In this document: positions 40,537 through 49,335 of the stretch, piece by piece
Position numbering within the stretch: the first letter of the stretch is position 1
Layout of the letters: every line of letters starts with the position of its first letter
Origin: RGIG7213 sp045544195
GTDB lineage: Bacteria > Bacillota > Clostridia > Oscillospirales > CAG-272
Length of the DNA stretch: 53,791 nt
NCBI GenBank assembly: GCA_045544195.1
Contig: JAZPYO010000053.1
Coordinates: 1 to 53,791 of the forward strand
Direction: 5' to 3'
Position numbers and translations under genes: made by a program
Notes under the pieces: model-generated
Database searches by the model: none
Seen by the model: the letters and a program-made list of their open reading frames with translations, nothing else
Told to the model about the DNA's origin: nothing

Positions 40537-42402
40537 TTAAGCAATAGCAATAAGCTCCAAGGGGAACTGGCTTACTCTTGTGTTTTCAGCATTGATATAT
40601 GATGTAGCGGATGCACTTACAGTTTCGAAGTTATTGTAAGTACCCATATAGTATTCCGTGCCGCCGACAGTTGTTTTCCAAGCAAATGTTGCGCTGTCGT
40701 AAGCAAATACTGCATCAGTTGCATCTGCATAGCCGAGAGAGATCTTCTCTTCGCCGTTGAGATACATATTGAGATACTGCTTTGCATCATTTATAGTTGC
40801 ATAGAACTTGTAGCCGCCTTCAACTGCTTCAGCGTACACCTTCAAAGCCTTGGAAGCGTCCTCTGTCGTAGTGAAGTATCTGCCCTTTGCATCGTCTATA
40901 CCGCCATCAATGTAAAGTGTCTTGCCAACCTTACCCTGATAATAGTAGAAGTTATAAGCTGTATCAGCTGCAGGAGCGGAAACTACCTGAACTGTGGGAG
41001 CAGTGCTGCCGCCTTCGGTTGAAGACTTTACCTCACCTGTTACGATCTCCAGGGGGAACTGGCTTACTCTTGTATTTTCAGCGCTGATGTAAGATGTCTT
41101 CGATGCGCTTACAGTTTCAAAGGTGTTGTATGTGCCGAGGTAGTAAGCTGTACCGTCAACCGTTGCTTCCCATGCAAATGTTGTTGCGTTGTAAGAGTAA
41201 ACAACTGTGGAAGCATCAGCATACTGAAGAGCCTGCTTGCCGTCAGCGTTTATATAAAGATCAATGTACTTCTTTGCGCCGTCCTTATTTGTAAAGAACT
41301 TGAATCCGCCTTCAGCAGCTTCAACATAGAAATCAAGAGCCTTTGAATAATCATCGGTCATCGTAAGATATCTGTCGCCGGAAACGCCGCCGTCAAGATA
41401 GAGGATCTTGCTTGCTGAAACCTGGTTGAGATAGAGCTTGTATGCCTTATCTGCAACAGGCGCTGATACTACATCAGCCTTAACAGAAGTGTTGTTTTCG
41501 TCCTTGTTATCATCATCGTTTCCTGCATCAGGAGCAACCTCAACAACCTCGTAAACAAGCTCCATCGGGAACTGGCTTACTCTCGTGTTGTCAGCGCTGA
41601 TATAGGAAGTAGCAGAAGCACTTACTGTATCATATGTGCTGTACGTACCGAGGTAGTACATAGAGTCGCCTACTTTAACTTCCCACGCATATGTTTCAGC
41701 ATTGTACTTGTATACGCATTCTGTGGAAGCTGCATATTTTACGGACTGCTTGCCCTCATCGTTGAGGTAAGTGTCAATATACATTTTTGCGCCGTCGATC
41801 GTTGCATAGAACTTAAAGCCGTCGCCTGACTTTTCAGCGAAGAAATCAAGTGCCTTCGTGCCGTCAGTTGTTGTGGAAAGGTATCTGCCGCTTACGCCGC
41901 CATCAAGATAAACGATCTTTTTGGAGAGCTTCTGATCAATGTACATCTTGTAAGCCTTGCCCTCTTCAACCGTTGTAACAACAGGCGAAGGAGTGTATGC
42001 AGGGATTACGAGCTTGAAAACTACAGTTGCAGTTTCTCCGGAGGGAGAAGCAACAGTTGCTGTAAGCTCATAGTTTACGACCTCAGGGGTCTTTTCATCA
42101 ACGTTTACAGTTACCTGCTTTTCAGCTTCATTGGGTTCAACTACTACTTTATCTGAGTTAGTTGTCCATGTAACAGTGTATGCAACACCGTTGTTCATAA
42201 CCTGTGATGTAAGCGTGAAATCTCTGCCCGTTTCGGGAGCTGTGAGATACTGCTTATACATATTTTTCAAAAATGCTGCTGCCGATGCAACGTCGTATGC
42301 ATCTGTCTGTGCAGAGGTTTCTGTTTCAGAATCATTACCGCACGAAACGAGGGGGCAAACTACCAATGCAAGAGCAAGAATTAAGATCAACAGTTTTTTC
42401 AT
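40537..42402 (-). CDS. Lipoprotein with three tandem ~135-residue repeats
   Basis: A 621-residue predicted lipoprotein (lipobox LVSCG, Cys21). Residues 38-135 form an atrophied bacterial Ig-like domain (VTWTTNSDKVVVEPNE). Three tandem copies of a domain I do not recognise follow at about 149-284, 319-455 and 481-619. Each contains YLDGG, a SKALDFY-like segment, a FKFYATxxGAKxYI strand, YYLGTYxTxxTVSAS, SYISAENTRVSQFP and an LE(L/I)V end. The copies are joined by Asp/Asn/Ser-rich linkers. It is the last gene after the nuclease and importer. It could bind a polymer or the nuclease; no catalytic motif is obvious. Confidence 0.8.
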   Translation of the reverse strand: MKKLLILILALALVVCPLVSCGNDSETETSAQTDAYDVASAAAFLKNMYKQYLTAPETGRDFTLTSQVMNNGVAYTVTWTTNSDKVVVEPNEAEKQVTVNVDEKTPEVVNYELTATVASPSGETATVVFKLVIPAYTPSPVVTTVEEGKAYKMYIDQKLSKKIVYLDGGVSGRYLSTTTDGTKALDFFAEKSGDGFKFYATIDGAKMYIDTYLNDEGKQSVKYAASTECVYKYNAETYAWEVKVGDSMYYLGTYSTYDTVSASATSYISADNTRVSQFPMELVYEVVEVAPDAGNDDDNKDENNTSVKADVVSAPVADKAYKLYLNQVSASKILYLDGGVSGDRYLTMTDDYSKALDFYVEAAEGGFKFFTNKDGAKKYIDLYINADGKQALQYADASTVVYSYNATTFAWEATVDGTAYYLGTYNTFETVSASKTSYISAENTRVSQFPLEIVTGEVKSSTEGGSTAPTVQVVSAPAADTAYNFYYYQGKVGKTLYIDGGIDDAKGRYFTTTEDASKALKVYAEAVEGGYKFYATINDAKQYLNMYLNGEEKISLGYADATDAVFAYDSATFAWKTTVGGTEYYMGTYNNFETVSASATSYINAENTRVSQFPLELIAIA

Positions 42403-42421
42403 AATTTTTATACTCCTTTTA

Positions 42422-43780
42422 TTAGTGTATCACAACATCGCCTACAGACAATACCTTGATCTGATATTTACCGTCAAAGTAATCTACCAATCCCTTTACA
42501 TCAATGGTCTTGCCGTTGAAATAATCGGGAGTTATCAAAGCGCCGGAAGCATCTGTAAGCACCTCGGTACGTACCGAGATTGTCTGACCTGCTGACTTGC
42601 AGGTGAGAGTCATAGCACCGTCGGAATCACCGCCGTTATTCGTAACGTATATATCGACTACCTCAAGATCCTTCATACTGATAGATGTAGAAAGAGCAAG
42701 CTCGGAATACTTCACTTCCTTGAGTGATTCTTCTCCGTTTTCGTCAATAACGGTTACGGAAACCTTACCGTTGAGGAAGGTATCGGGAGTTGTTTCGACA
42801 TAAGCAGGTGAAAATCCTTCGCCCAACTTCTGAATGTTATTGGGGTTTTTGGGATCCATCATATCATATTTCAAATCGGAAACCTGATATGTTCCGCCTG
42901 CCTCATAGAACTGCATAGAGCCAACTATACGAACCTTATTACCTGGCTTTATAACGCTGAGTCCTGAGCCGTTGAGTGAAAAACCGTAGTAAACGGATAT
43001 GCCGTGGTACATATTTGTTTCATCGTCAAACGATTCAACGAATATGCTCTGTCCGCTGTTTTTCGTTACAACGCCCTCAAAAGCAACGGTTTTGCCTGTA
43101 TAAAGCGTAGGATTTGCACGCAATTCCTTAAGTGTAAGCTCAATAGCTGAGCCATAGTAGAAATCGGGGTCCTTTTCTTCAGAATATACATACAGCTTAT
43201 GTGCTCTTGCCTGATCTATTGCAGCCATACACTGTGTACCGTAAATATTCTGTGAGGAGCTTGATGCAATCGCCAAGCCCTCTTGAAGTATTTCAAGATT
43301 TAAATTGCGGTATTCTTCATTTTCCGCAGTCTTGTACCAAACCCAAACGAGATATCTTTCACCCGTTGAGTCTGCATTCAGAGTCGCCGTATCGCTTTCA
43401 AGCAATATGCTTGTGGCGCTTTCGAGCTTTGATCTTGTAAATGAGGATGCCTTTTTACCCCATTCCTCGATCTGACCTGTAGATTCGGGTGTGTTTATGG
43501 AAATGTATCTCGCCTTGAGAATACCGTTATCGGTAACAGTATTCGGAACGTAAAAGTGAGTTGTATCTCCGTCAATAAATTGCTTTACGGTAACATTTTC
43601 TATTTTCTTCGTCGAAGTTGTCATATCCAGCTTAAGCTGGGATACGTAATCGACGAATTCAGCAGGTGCAGATGAGGTTTCAGCACCCGTAGAATCCTGC
43701 GTATCGTTACAGGATGCAAAGCACCCTGCAACAATACACACCAAAAGTACCGCTGATAATATTTTTTTGATATGCTTCAT
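42422..43780 (-). CDS. Staphylococcal-nuclease-type lipoprotein with OB folds
   Basis: A 452-residue predicted surface nuclease. The lipobox is IVAGC (Cys20). The SNase domain (about 55-200) has FIDGDTTHFYV (Asp70, Asp72), ARYISINTPES (Arg91, Glu99) and GERYLVWVWY (Arg142), matching S. aureus nuclease Asp19/21, Arg35, Glu43 and Arg87. The Asp40 ligand is Asn96 here, as in many family members. OB-fold modules follow at about 213-310 and 385-450. The domain set resembles YhcR without its nucleotidase. It would give 3'-mononucleotides and short oligomers. It sits 15 bp after the solute-binding gene and 19 bp before the repeat lipoprotein gene, so it is in the importer operon. Confidence 0.9.
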   Translation of the reverse strand: MKHIKKILSAVLLVCIVAGCFASCNDTQDSTGAETSSAPAEFVDYVSQLKLDMTTSTKKIENVTVKQFIDGDTTHFYVPNTVTDNGILKARYISINTPESTGQIEEWGKKASSFTRSKLESATSILLESDTATLNADSTGERYLVWVWYKTAENEEYRNLNLEILQEGLAIASSSSQNIYGTQCMAAIDQARAHKLYVYSEEKDPDFYYGSAIELTLKELRANPTLYTGKTVAFEGVVTKNSGQSIFVESFDDETNMYHGISVYYGFSLNGSGLSVIKPGNKVRIVGSMQFYEAGGTYQVSDLKYDMMDPKNPNNIQKLGEGFSPAYVETTPDTFLNGKVSVTVIDENGEESLKEVKYSELALSTSISMKDLEVVDIYVTNNGGDSDGAMTLTCKSAGQTISVRTEVLTDASGALITPDYFNGKTIDVKGLVDYFDGKYQIKVLSVGDVVIH

Positions 43781-43795
43781 AGATCTTATCTTTGA

Positions 43796-45226
43796 TTATG
43801 ACTTATATTCACATTCAGCAACTGCATCCTCGAACGCCTTTTTGATCATAGCGTCCTTATCGGAAGCCGTCTTGTACTGAACCATGCAGTACTGCAGAAG
43901 CGCACCAACCTGGTCGCGTGCTTCGGAAGAGCCGTTGAATGCGGGGGATACATAGTAAGCATCCTTCTGCTCAAGACAAACCTTAGCAGAAAGTGCTGCA
44001 ATGTTATCGCCGCCGTTTGCGCTGTTTATGAAGTTAGCGTATATCTCGTTCTGAGCTACGGATTCGAGCACAGGAACGTAACCTGATGCCATACCGAATT
44101 CAGCCTGGAACTCAACACAGCTTGTAAGATACTTAACGAACAGCCAGGAAGCTACAACCTCCTGCTCTTCGCCCTTGAATATACAAAGTGAAGGACCCTG
44201 GGAAATAACCTTCTTGTTGTTTACGTCAGCCTGGGGAATAGTAGCAATACCAACCTCAAAAGGATATGAGCCGTCATCATTAGCTGTAGGACGCTGGTGA
44301 GTTGCACCTGCGGAAGATCCTATGGACATATAGGACTTTGTGCCTGTCTGAGCTACAAAAAGACCTGATGTATATGCACCGTAAATTTCCTGTGTAGTTA
44401 CATAGCCCTTGTTGTGCCATTCGGAAAATCTCTTAACGAAATTTCTGTTTGTATCGTTGTTGAAAAGGAAGTGGTTTCCTTCTTCAGCGCTTGTATACTG
44501 TGATTTGAGCTGCTCGCACATTGTGATAAACCAGTTAGCTTCTGAGTCATATCCCAAAGGAATGCAGGAGCTGTCTATTGCAAGGATCTGCTGGCAAACA
44601 GTTTCAAGCTCGTCCCATGTCTTAGGAACGGAAATGTTGTTAGCATCAAAGAATGTCTTGTTGTAGTAAAGAACCTCTGTAGACTTTGAAAGCGGGAGAG
44701 TATACATCTTGCCGTCGCCGAACTGTCTACCTTCATCGTAATAAGCATCGATAAAGTCATCGATCTGTGCCTGTGTGAAGCCAAGTGCTTCCTTTGAGCC
44801 GTCAGCCTTTGTAACCTCTGTAGTGCTTGCAATAAAGTCATCAAGCGTTACTACTGCACCTGCGAGATTGTAAAGAGCAACGTGGTCAGGATAGCAATAA
44901 GCTATGTTGGGCTGGTTACCAACCGTAAGCTCTGTACTGATCTTGTCTCTTACATCATCATAGCCGCCCTCCTGAGAGTGAACGACCTTGATATTGGGGT
45001 ACATCTCATTGAACTTTGCAACGTACTTATCAAGCACTGTGCGGAGGTTTGCACCCATAGTGTGGTAAAAAGTGATTTCAACCGGTTCGCCATTGTACGT
45101 TACGCCTTCGCCCAGCTCAAAATCATTGCTGTTACCTGAATTACATCCGACAAGAGCAACACAGTTAAGAGCGATAGCCAGAACGAGACAAAGCGCTGTG
45201 ATAATTCTTTTCATCTTCTTTTCCAT
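43796..45226 (-). CDS. ABC importer, solute-binding lipoprotein (family 1, UgpB-like)
   Basis: A 476-residue binding protein (472 if the second Met, 45214, is the start, which has better ribosome-site spacing). The lipobox is ALVGC. The mature part begins EPVEITFYHTMGANL, close to the FWHSM start of UgpB. It has YYNKTFFDANNISVPKTWDEL in the hinge region and a GSSAG loop where UgpB binds phosphate through Ser-Gly-Ser. UgpB takes glycerol 3-phosphate and its diesters; here the neighbouring nuclease suggests a nucleotide or another organophosphate. The substrate is inference. Confidence 0.86.
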   Translation of the reverse strand: MEKKMKRIITALCLVLAIALNCVALVGCNSGNSNDFELGEGVTYNGEPVEITFYHTMGANLRTVLDKYVAKFNEMYPNIKVVHSQEGGYDDVRDKISTELTVGNQPNIAYCYPDHVALYNLAGAVVTLDDFIASTTEVTKADGSKEALGFTQAQIDDFIDAYYDEGRQFGDGKMYTLPLSKSTEVLYYNKTFFDANNISVPKTWDELETVCQQILAIDSSCIPLGYDSEANWFITMCEQLKSQYTSAEEGNHFLFNNDTNRNFVKRFSEWHNKGYVTTQEIYGAYTSGLFVAQTGTKSYMSIGSSAGATHQRPTANDDGSYPFEVGIATIPQADVNNKKVISQGPSLCIFKGEEQEVVASWLFVKYLTSCVEFQAEFGMASGYVPVLESVAQNEIYANFINSANGGDNIAALSAKVCLEQKDAYYVSPAFNGSSEARDQVGALLQYCMVQYKTASDKDAMIKKAFEDAVAECEYKS

Positions 45227-45276
45227 CCTTCTAAATTTTTTTATTTGTTAAAGTCATCTCTGTCTTCTGATGACGG

Positions 45277-46170
45277 TTAACCCTTGATACCGCTTCTTGA
45301 AACACCCTTCATAATGTACTTTCTCAAGAAAATAAATACGAGGAACAGCGGGAATGATACGATAGCAACAGCCGCCATCTGTACCGGATAGTTGACCATA
45401 TCGTCAACTGTAAAGTCTGCACCGCGCAAGCCGTTTGTGATGAGCAGATGCGCATCGTCGCTTGCAACGAGGTTAGGCCATACATATGAATTCCATGCGC
45501 CCATCATTTTAAGTATCGTTATTGAAATGAGCGTAGGCAGTGAAAGAGGTATCATTACCTTCCACAAATATTTGATATCAGACGTACCGTCTACCTTTGC
45601 CGCAAGATAAAGCTCGTTAGGTATCTGCATGAAATTCTGTCTTAACAGATAGATGTAGAATACACTTACGAGAAACGGAACGATAAGAACGGTATAAGTG
45701 TTCATCCAGCCAAAGCTGTTTACCGTTTGATAGTTAGTGATCGTGAAAAGCTCACCCGGGATCATCATCGTTGCAAGAAGCGCACCGAACAGAGCATTTT
45801 TGCCCTTGAATTCAAGACGCGCGAATGCAAACGCCGAAAGCACCGTTATAACGAGTGACAGAAGTGTTGAAACAACACCCACGTACACCGTATTCATAAA
45901 CAAAGTGCCGAGATTAGCCGTTGAGAAGGCGTCCACGTAGTTGTGCCAGATGATCTGCTTGGGGAAAAGAGTGGGGACGGGGAGATTATACTCCGCCAGA
46001 CTCTTTACCGACGAAACGAGCATCCAGTAAAACGGGAAAAGGACTGCTATAGCTATTATGCCCAAGAACAGATAAAGAGCTATCTGAACGAGTATCTTTT
46101 CAAATTTCTGAACGGAAGAAACCTTTTGCAGATCACGCTCTGATAACGTTGCCGATGTTTTTGCTGCCAT
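45277..46170 (-). CDS. ABC importer permease, UgpE/MalG-type
   Basis: A 297-residue inner-membrane permease of the CUT1 family with six predicted helices. The conserved cytoplasmic EAA loop YLAAKVDGTSDIKYLWKVMIPL, which contacts the ATPase, and a C-terminal KYIMKGVSRSGIKG typical of this subunit are visible. It is the second permease of the operon, 14 bp after the first. Confidence 0.93.
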   Translation of the reverse strand: MAAKTSATLSERDLQKVSSVQKFEKILVQIALYLFLGIIAIAVLFPFYWMLVSSVKSLAEYNLPVPTLFPKQIIWHNYVDAFSTANLGTLFMNTVYVGVVSTLLSLVITVLSAFAFARLEFKGKNALFGALLATMMIPGELFTITNYQTVNSFGWMNTYTVLIVPFLVSVFYIYLLRQNFMQIPNELYLAAKVDGTSDIKYLWKVMIPLSLPTLISITILKMMGAWNSYVWPNLVASDDAHLLITNGLRGADFTVDDMVNYPVQMAAVAIVSFPLFLVFIFLRKYIMKGVSRSGIKG

Positions 46171-46183
46171 TTCAGTTCCCTCC

Positions 46184-47122
46184 TTAATAGTGTGTCTTCT
46201 TCTTGCTGACAGAAAGGTTTATCATCGTAACGATAAATATTATGCCAAACAAGATAAGTGCCGCCGCACTTGCACGGCCCTGGTGGTTTTTAATAGAGTC
46301 GTAGATATATCCGACCATCGTGTTAAGTCTGCCGTAGTCGCCTGCAGGACCCATTTTGTCACCGAATACACCGACGATGCTTGAATATTCCTTAAATCCG
46401 CCGATAAAGCCCGTGATAACAACGTATGCGATCATAGGAGAAAGGAGCGGAACGGTTATTCTTGTGAATACACGTACTCTGGGTGTGCTGTCGATCTTTG
46501 CAGCCTCATAGTACTGCTTGTTAACGCTCTGCAGACCGCCAAGGAGAATGAGTATCTTGAACGGCAAAGCGTTCCACACGATATATATCGTCATAACTGC
46601 GATGTTTGCGCCCCATGACGAACCTGCGTTTATCCAGTTGATAGGATCGCCGCCAAAGAACTGAATGACGTTGTTGATTATACCGACTGTTTCTATGACC
46701 TGGTTTTCCGCTGCCGTATTACCTACAATATTGAACATCGCCGCAAATACCATACCGATAGCAATCGAGTTTGTAACATAGGGCAGGAAGAATACCGTTT
46801 GTAAGAATTTCTGTAAAAACTTAATAGAATTCAGACATACTGCTATCAAAAGAGCAAGAAACGTTGATATCGGAACTGTAAGAACGCAAAGAACAAGCGT
46901 ATTCTTAAGACAGGTTATAAAATCCTTGTAACCGATAACGGTCTTGAAATTCTTGATACCGATGTCGAACTCTCTACCGCCTGCGGCGGCAAGGCTGCTG
47001 TAGTCTTCCGTGAAAGCCATAACGAGTGTATTGAATATCGGCCAAACGGTAAAGACCAACAACAGAACGATAGCGGGCAATAAGTATATCCACGCCTTCC
47101 ATTGATGCTTACTGTCTACCAT
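46184..47122 (-). CDS. ABC importer permease, UgpA/MalF-type
   Basis: A 312-residue inner-membrane permease of the CUT1 family. It has an N-terminal helix followed by a periplasm-facing loop, the conserved PYVTNSIAIGMVF helix and the EAA loop YYEAAKIDSTPRVRVFTRITVPLL. It pairs with the other permease to form the channel. It starts 9 bp after the ATPase gene. Confidence 0.93.
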   Translation of the reverse strand: MVDSKHQWKAWIYLLPAIVLLLVFTVWPIFNTLVMAFTEDYSSLAAAGGREFDIGIKNFKTVIGYKDFITCLKNTLVLCVLTVPISTFLALLIAVCLNSIKFLQKFLQTVFFLPYVTNSIAIGMVFAAMFNIVGNTAAENQVIETVGIINNVIQFFGGDPINWINAGSSWGANIAVMTIYIVWNALPFKILILLGGLQSVNKQYYEAAKIDSTPRVRVFTRITVPLLSPMIAYVVITGFIGGFKEYSSIVGVFGDKMGPAGDYGRLNTMVGYIYDSIKNHQGRASAAALILFGIIFIVTMINLSVSKKKTHY

Positions 47123-47130
47123 ATGTCACC

Positions 47131-48225
47131 TCAAAAATATATTCTTTCTTCAGTGGAAGCATCAAAGATAAATACCTTATGAGCTTTTAACGAATAATTG
47201 ATAGTGGACATCATAACATCGATCTTATTGTCTGCATCTATGATCGAGCGAATGGTTTCGTTCATAGAATCAGCGTGAGTTGAAACAACGCTTACGTCAC
47301 GTCCCATTACCTCAACGTTAGAAAGATTGCACTTCAAAGGACCGTTTGCGTCTACTATAAAGCCCTCAGGACGTATTCCGACAACTACCTGACCATCAGC
47401 TGCACCGGGGGTATCAAGCACTGCCTGATCGCCAATGTAGAGCTTACTGCCTGCAATATTGCCCTTAAATACGTTTATCGGGGGTGTGCCGAGGAACTTT
47501 GCAACGAACAGATTTATAGGATTGTCGTATATCTCCTGAGGCTTACCTACCTGCTGAACGACACCCTTCTTCATAACTACGATAAGGTCTGAAATACTCA
47601 TCGCTTCTTCCTGGTCGTGAGTTACGAATACTGTTGTGATGCCTGTTTCCTTCTGAATTCTGCGGATCTCCTCTCGTGTCTGAAGACGGAGACGCGCATC
47701 AAGGTTAGACAACGGCTCGTCAAGAAGAAGAACACGGGGCATTTTTACAAGAGCGCGTGCTATTGCAACACGCTGCTGCTGACCGCCTGAAAGCTCATTG
47801 GGCTTTCTGTCCATAAGATCATCGATCTGCACCAGCTTTGCCGCCTGTACAGTGCGCTCAAGCATCTGATCCTTTGTCAGCTTGTCTGCTCCTTTAAGGT
47901 TCTGTAATGGGAACATAATGTTCTGCTTTACAGTCATATGCGGATAAAGAGCATAGTTCTGGAACACAAGACCGATGCCGCGGTTTTCGGGCGAAAGCTC
48001 AGTAACATCCTCGTCTCCGAAGAATATCTGACCTCTTGTCGGCTTCTGCAGACCGCTTATCATATACAGCGTCGTGCTTTTTCCGCATCCTGAAGGACCG
48101 AGAAGTCCTACAAGCGTACCGTCCGGAATCGTAAAGGTAAAATCGTCAACTGCGGTAACATCGCCGCCGATCTTTTTGTTACGATTCGGGAAAATCTTTG
48201 TTAGATTTCGTAATTCAACTTTCAT
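47131..48225 (-). CDS. ABC importer ATPase, UgpC/MsmK-type
   Basis: A 364-residue ATPase that drives the CUT1 importer. Walker A is GPSGCGKST (43-51), the signature is LSGGQ (145-149), Walker B is VLLLDEP (near 165-171), and the switch His is in FVTHDQEEA. After the NBD comes the MalK-type regulatory domain with OB folds. A GGGAGG ribosome site precedes the ATG. In most CUT1 operons a shared ATPase is encoded elsewhere or last; here it is first, so the importer has its own. A weak promoter (TTGTTT, 17 bp, TTATAT) may lie just upstream. Confidence 0.94.
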   Translation of the reverse strand: MKVELRNLTKIFPNRNKKIGGDVTAVDDFTFTIPDGTLVGLLGPSGCGKSTTLYMISGLQKPTRGQIFFGDEDVTELSPENRGIGLVFQNYALYPHMTVKQNIMFPLQNLKGADKLTKDQMLERTVQAAKLVQIDDLMDRKPNELSGGQQQRVAIARALVKMPRVLLLDEPLSNLDARLRLQTREEIRRIQKETGITTVFVTHDQEEAMSISDLIVVMKKGVVQQVGKPQEIYDNPINLFVAKFLGTPPINVFKGNIAGSKLYIGDQAVLDTPGAADGQVVVGIRPEGFIVDANGPLKCNLSNVEVMGRDVSVVSTHADSMNETIRSIIDADNKIDVMMSTINYSLKAHKVFIFDASTEERIYF

Positions 48226-48280
48226 TTCATCTAACCTCCCTGAAAAATATATATAATATTACATATTGAAATGAAACAAC

Positions 48281-49039
48281 TTAATAATCGCTTTTTGCGA
48301 CATCTTCCTCATGAAGCTTCAATTTATAATCTATCAGCTCCTGTTCATTTTCAAATATCTTCTGAGATGCCATATCTACGACCACACAGTCCGCAAGCAG
48401 ATCATGTATTGCTGACGATGTTTTTGTAACGCATATCAGAACGAGCTGCAAAATTCCAAGAGCCGCAATAACAAATACGCCTACAAAGTCCAGAATACCG
48501 AACGCGACCATTATCGCAAGAAAAACAGGAACCATTGTTTCCATTGTATATTTGCCGAGCAAGGTGCGAATAAAGAGAACGAGCGGTCTTATTCTTGTAC
48601 TGTTTGTACGCATAACGGCAACACCGAATATCTTTTTGCCGAGGGTCTGTCCGTTACCGAATATGACAGGAACGGCAAATTCGAGAACAAGATACGACAC
48701 AAGAAGGCTCATGCTGATTATTATCAAAGCCAGGTTGAACATCATTTTGTACGTATACAGCACTTGTGAGTCGGAATTCATTGCTTCATCTGCTGCTGTA
48801 TATTTGTCCTTCATCTCCTGAGAAAGAAGCTCGTATTCCTGCATGGATATATCAAATTCTATACCGTATTCTGATTCATACCGTTCGTAGTGTGCTGTCA
48901 TATCATCAACATAGTTATCGTATCCGACGATTGCGGATACAGCAACAGCAATACCCGATGTCATAACTAACAATATTATAAAATCAAACAAAAGGGCTGA
49001 AGCTCTCTTCCATACACTCGCCTTTTGTAATCCAAGCAT
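48281..49039 (-). CDS. RDD family membrane protein
   Basis: A 252-residue membrane protein with the RDD layout: WKRASALLFDFIILLV with the conserved Arg/Asp at helix 1, a long acidic extracytoplasmic loop (about 42-92), GNGQTLGKKIFGVAVM before the third helix, two C-terminal helices and a basic-acidic tail. It is first in the minus-strand group that continues into the importer and nuclease (55-bp gap), so it may be co-transcribed. Some RDD proteins have been linked to ion transport; a direct role here is unknown. Confidence 0.82.
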   Translation of the reverse strand: MLGLQKASVWKRASALLFDFIILLVMTSGIAVAVSAIVGYDNYVDDMTAHYERYESEYGIEFDISMQEYELLSQEMKDKYTAADEAMNSDSQVLYTYKMMFNLALIIISMSLLVSYLVLEFAVPVIFGNGQTLGKKIFGVAVMRTNSTRIRPLVLFIRTLLGKYTMETMVPVFLAIMVAFGILDFVGVFVIAALGILQLVLICVTKTSSAIHDLLADCVVVDMASQKIFENEQELIDYKLKLHEEDVAKSDY

Positions 49040-49095
49040 TTAAAGCCTCCATTCTTTCAAAGCATACAAATCCGATAAACACTCCCATTCGGCTT

Positions 49096-49124
49096 ATTGT
49101 AGCATACTTAAAGATAAAAAGCAA
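49096..49124 (-). promoter_or_regulatory. Promoter of the RDD-importer-nuclease group
   Basis: TTGCTT (49119-49124), 17-bp spacer, TACAAT (49096-49101) on the minus strand, about 55 bp before the RDD gene. Confidence 0.6.
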
Positions 49125-49266
49125 CCTTTTTTTACAAAAAAACTCCCGAAAATGCCAACAATTAAAAAATTGTTAAAATGTAATTGAAATTTCAAACTCC
49201 GCAAGCAAGAAAAAAATGTTTTTCCATATTACAAAGATTATTATATGCAAAATTGTCGTTTTTACC

Positions 49267-49295
49267 TTGACATATCAGCATAAATTAGGTATAAT
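49267..49295 (+). promoter_or_regulatory. deo operon promoter
   Basis: A perfect TTGACA (49267-49272), 17-bp spacer and perfect TATAAT (49290-49295). The transcription start is predicted near 49302, about 35 bp before deoC. Confidence 0.85.
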
Positions 49296-49303
49296 ATACC
49301 TAA
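49285..49303. promoter_or_regulatory. 19-bp perfect palindrome over the deo -10 box (operator)
   Basis: TTAGGTATA-A-TATACCTAA covers the TATAAT and start-site region of the deo promoter. Such placement is typical of a repressor operator. Its regulator is not encoded next to it. Confidence 0.75.
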
Positions 49304-49335
49304 ATATATTTTAATTAAAGAAAGGGCTACAAAAA

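Noticed and set aside
49285..49303. Assignment of the deo palindrome to a DtxR/IdeR iron regulator
   Set aside because: Only the TTAGG/CCTAA ends and length agree with the known consensus, and the operon is for nucleosides; the regulator is left open.
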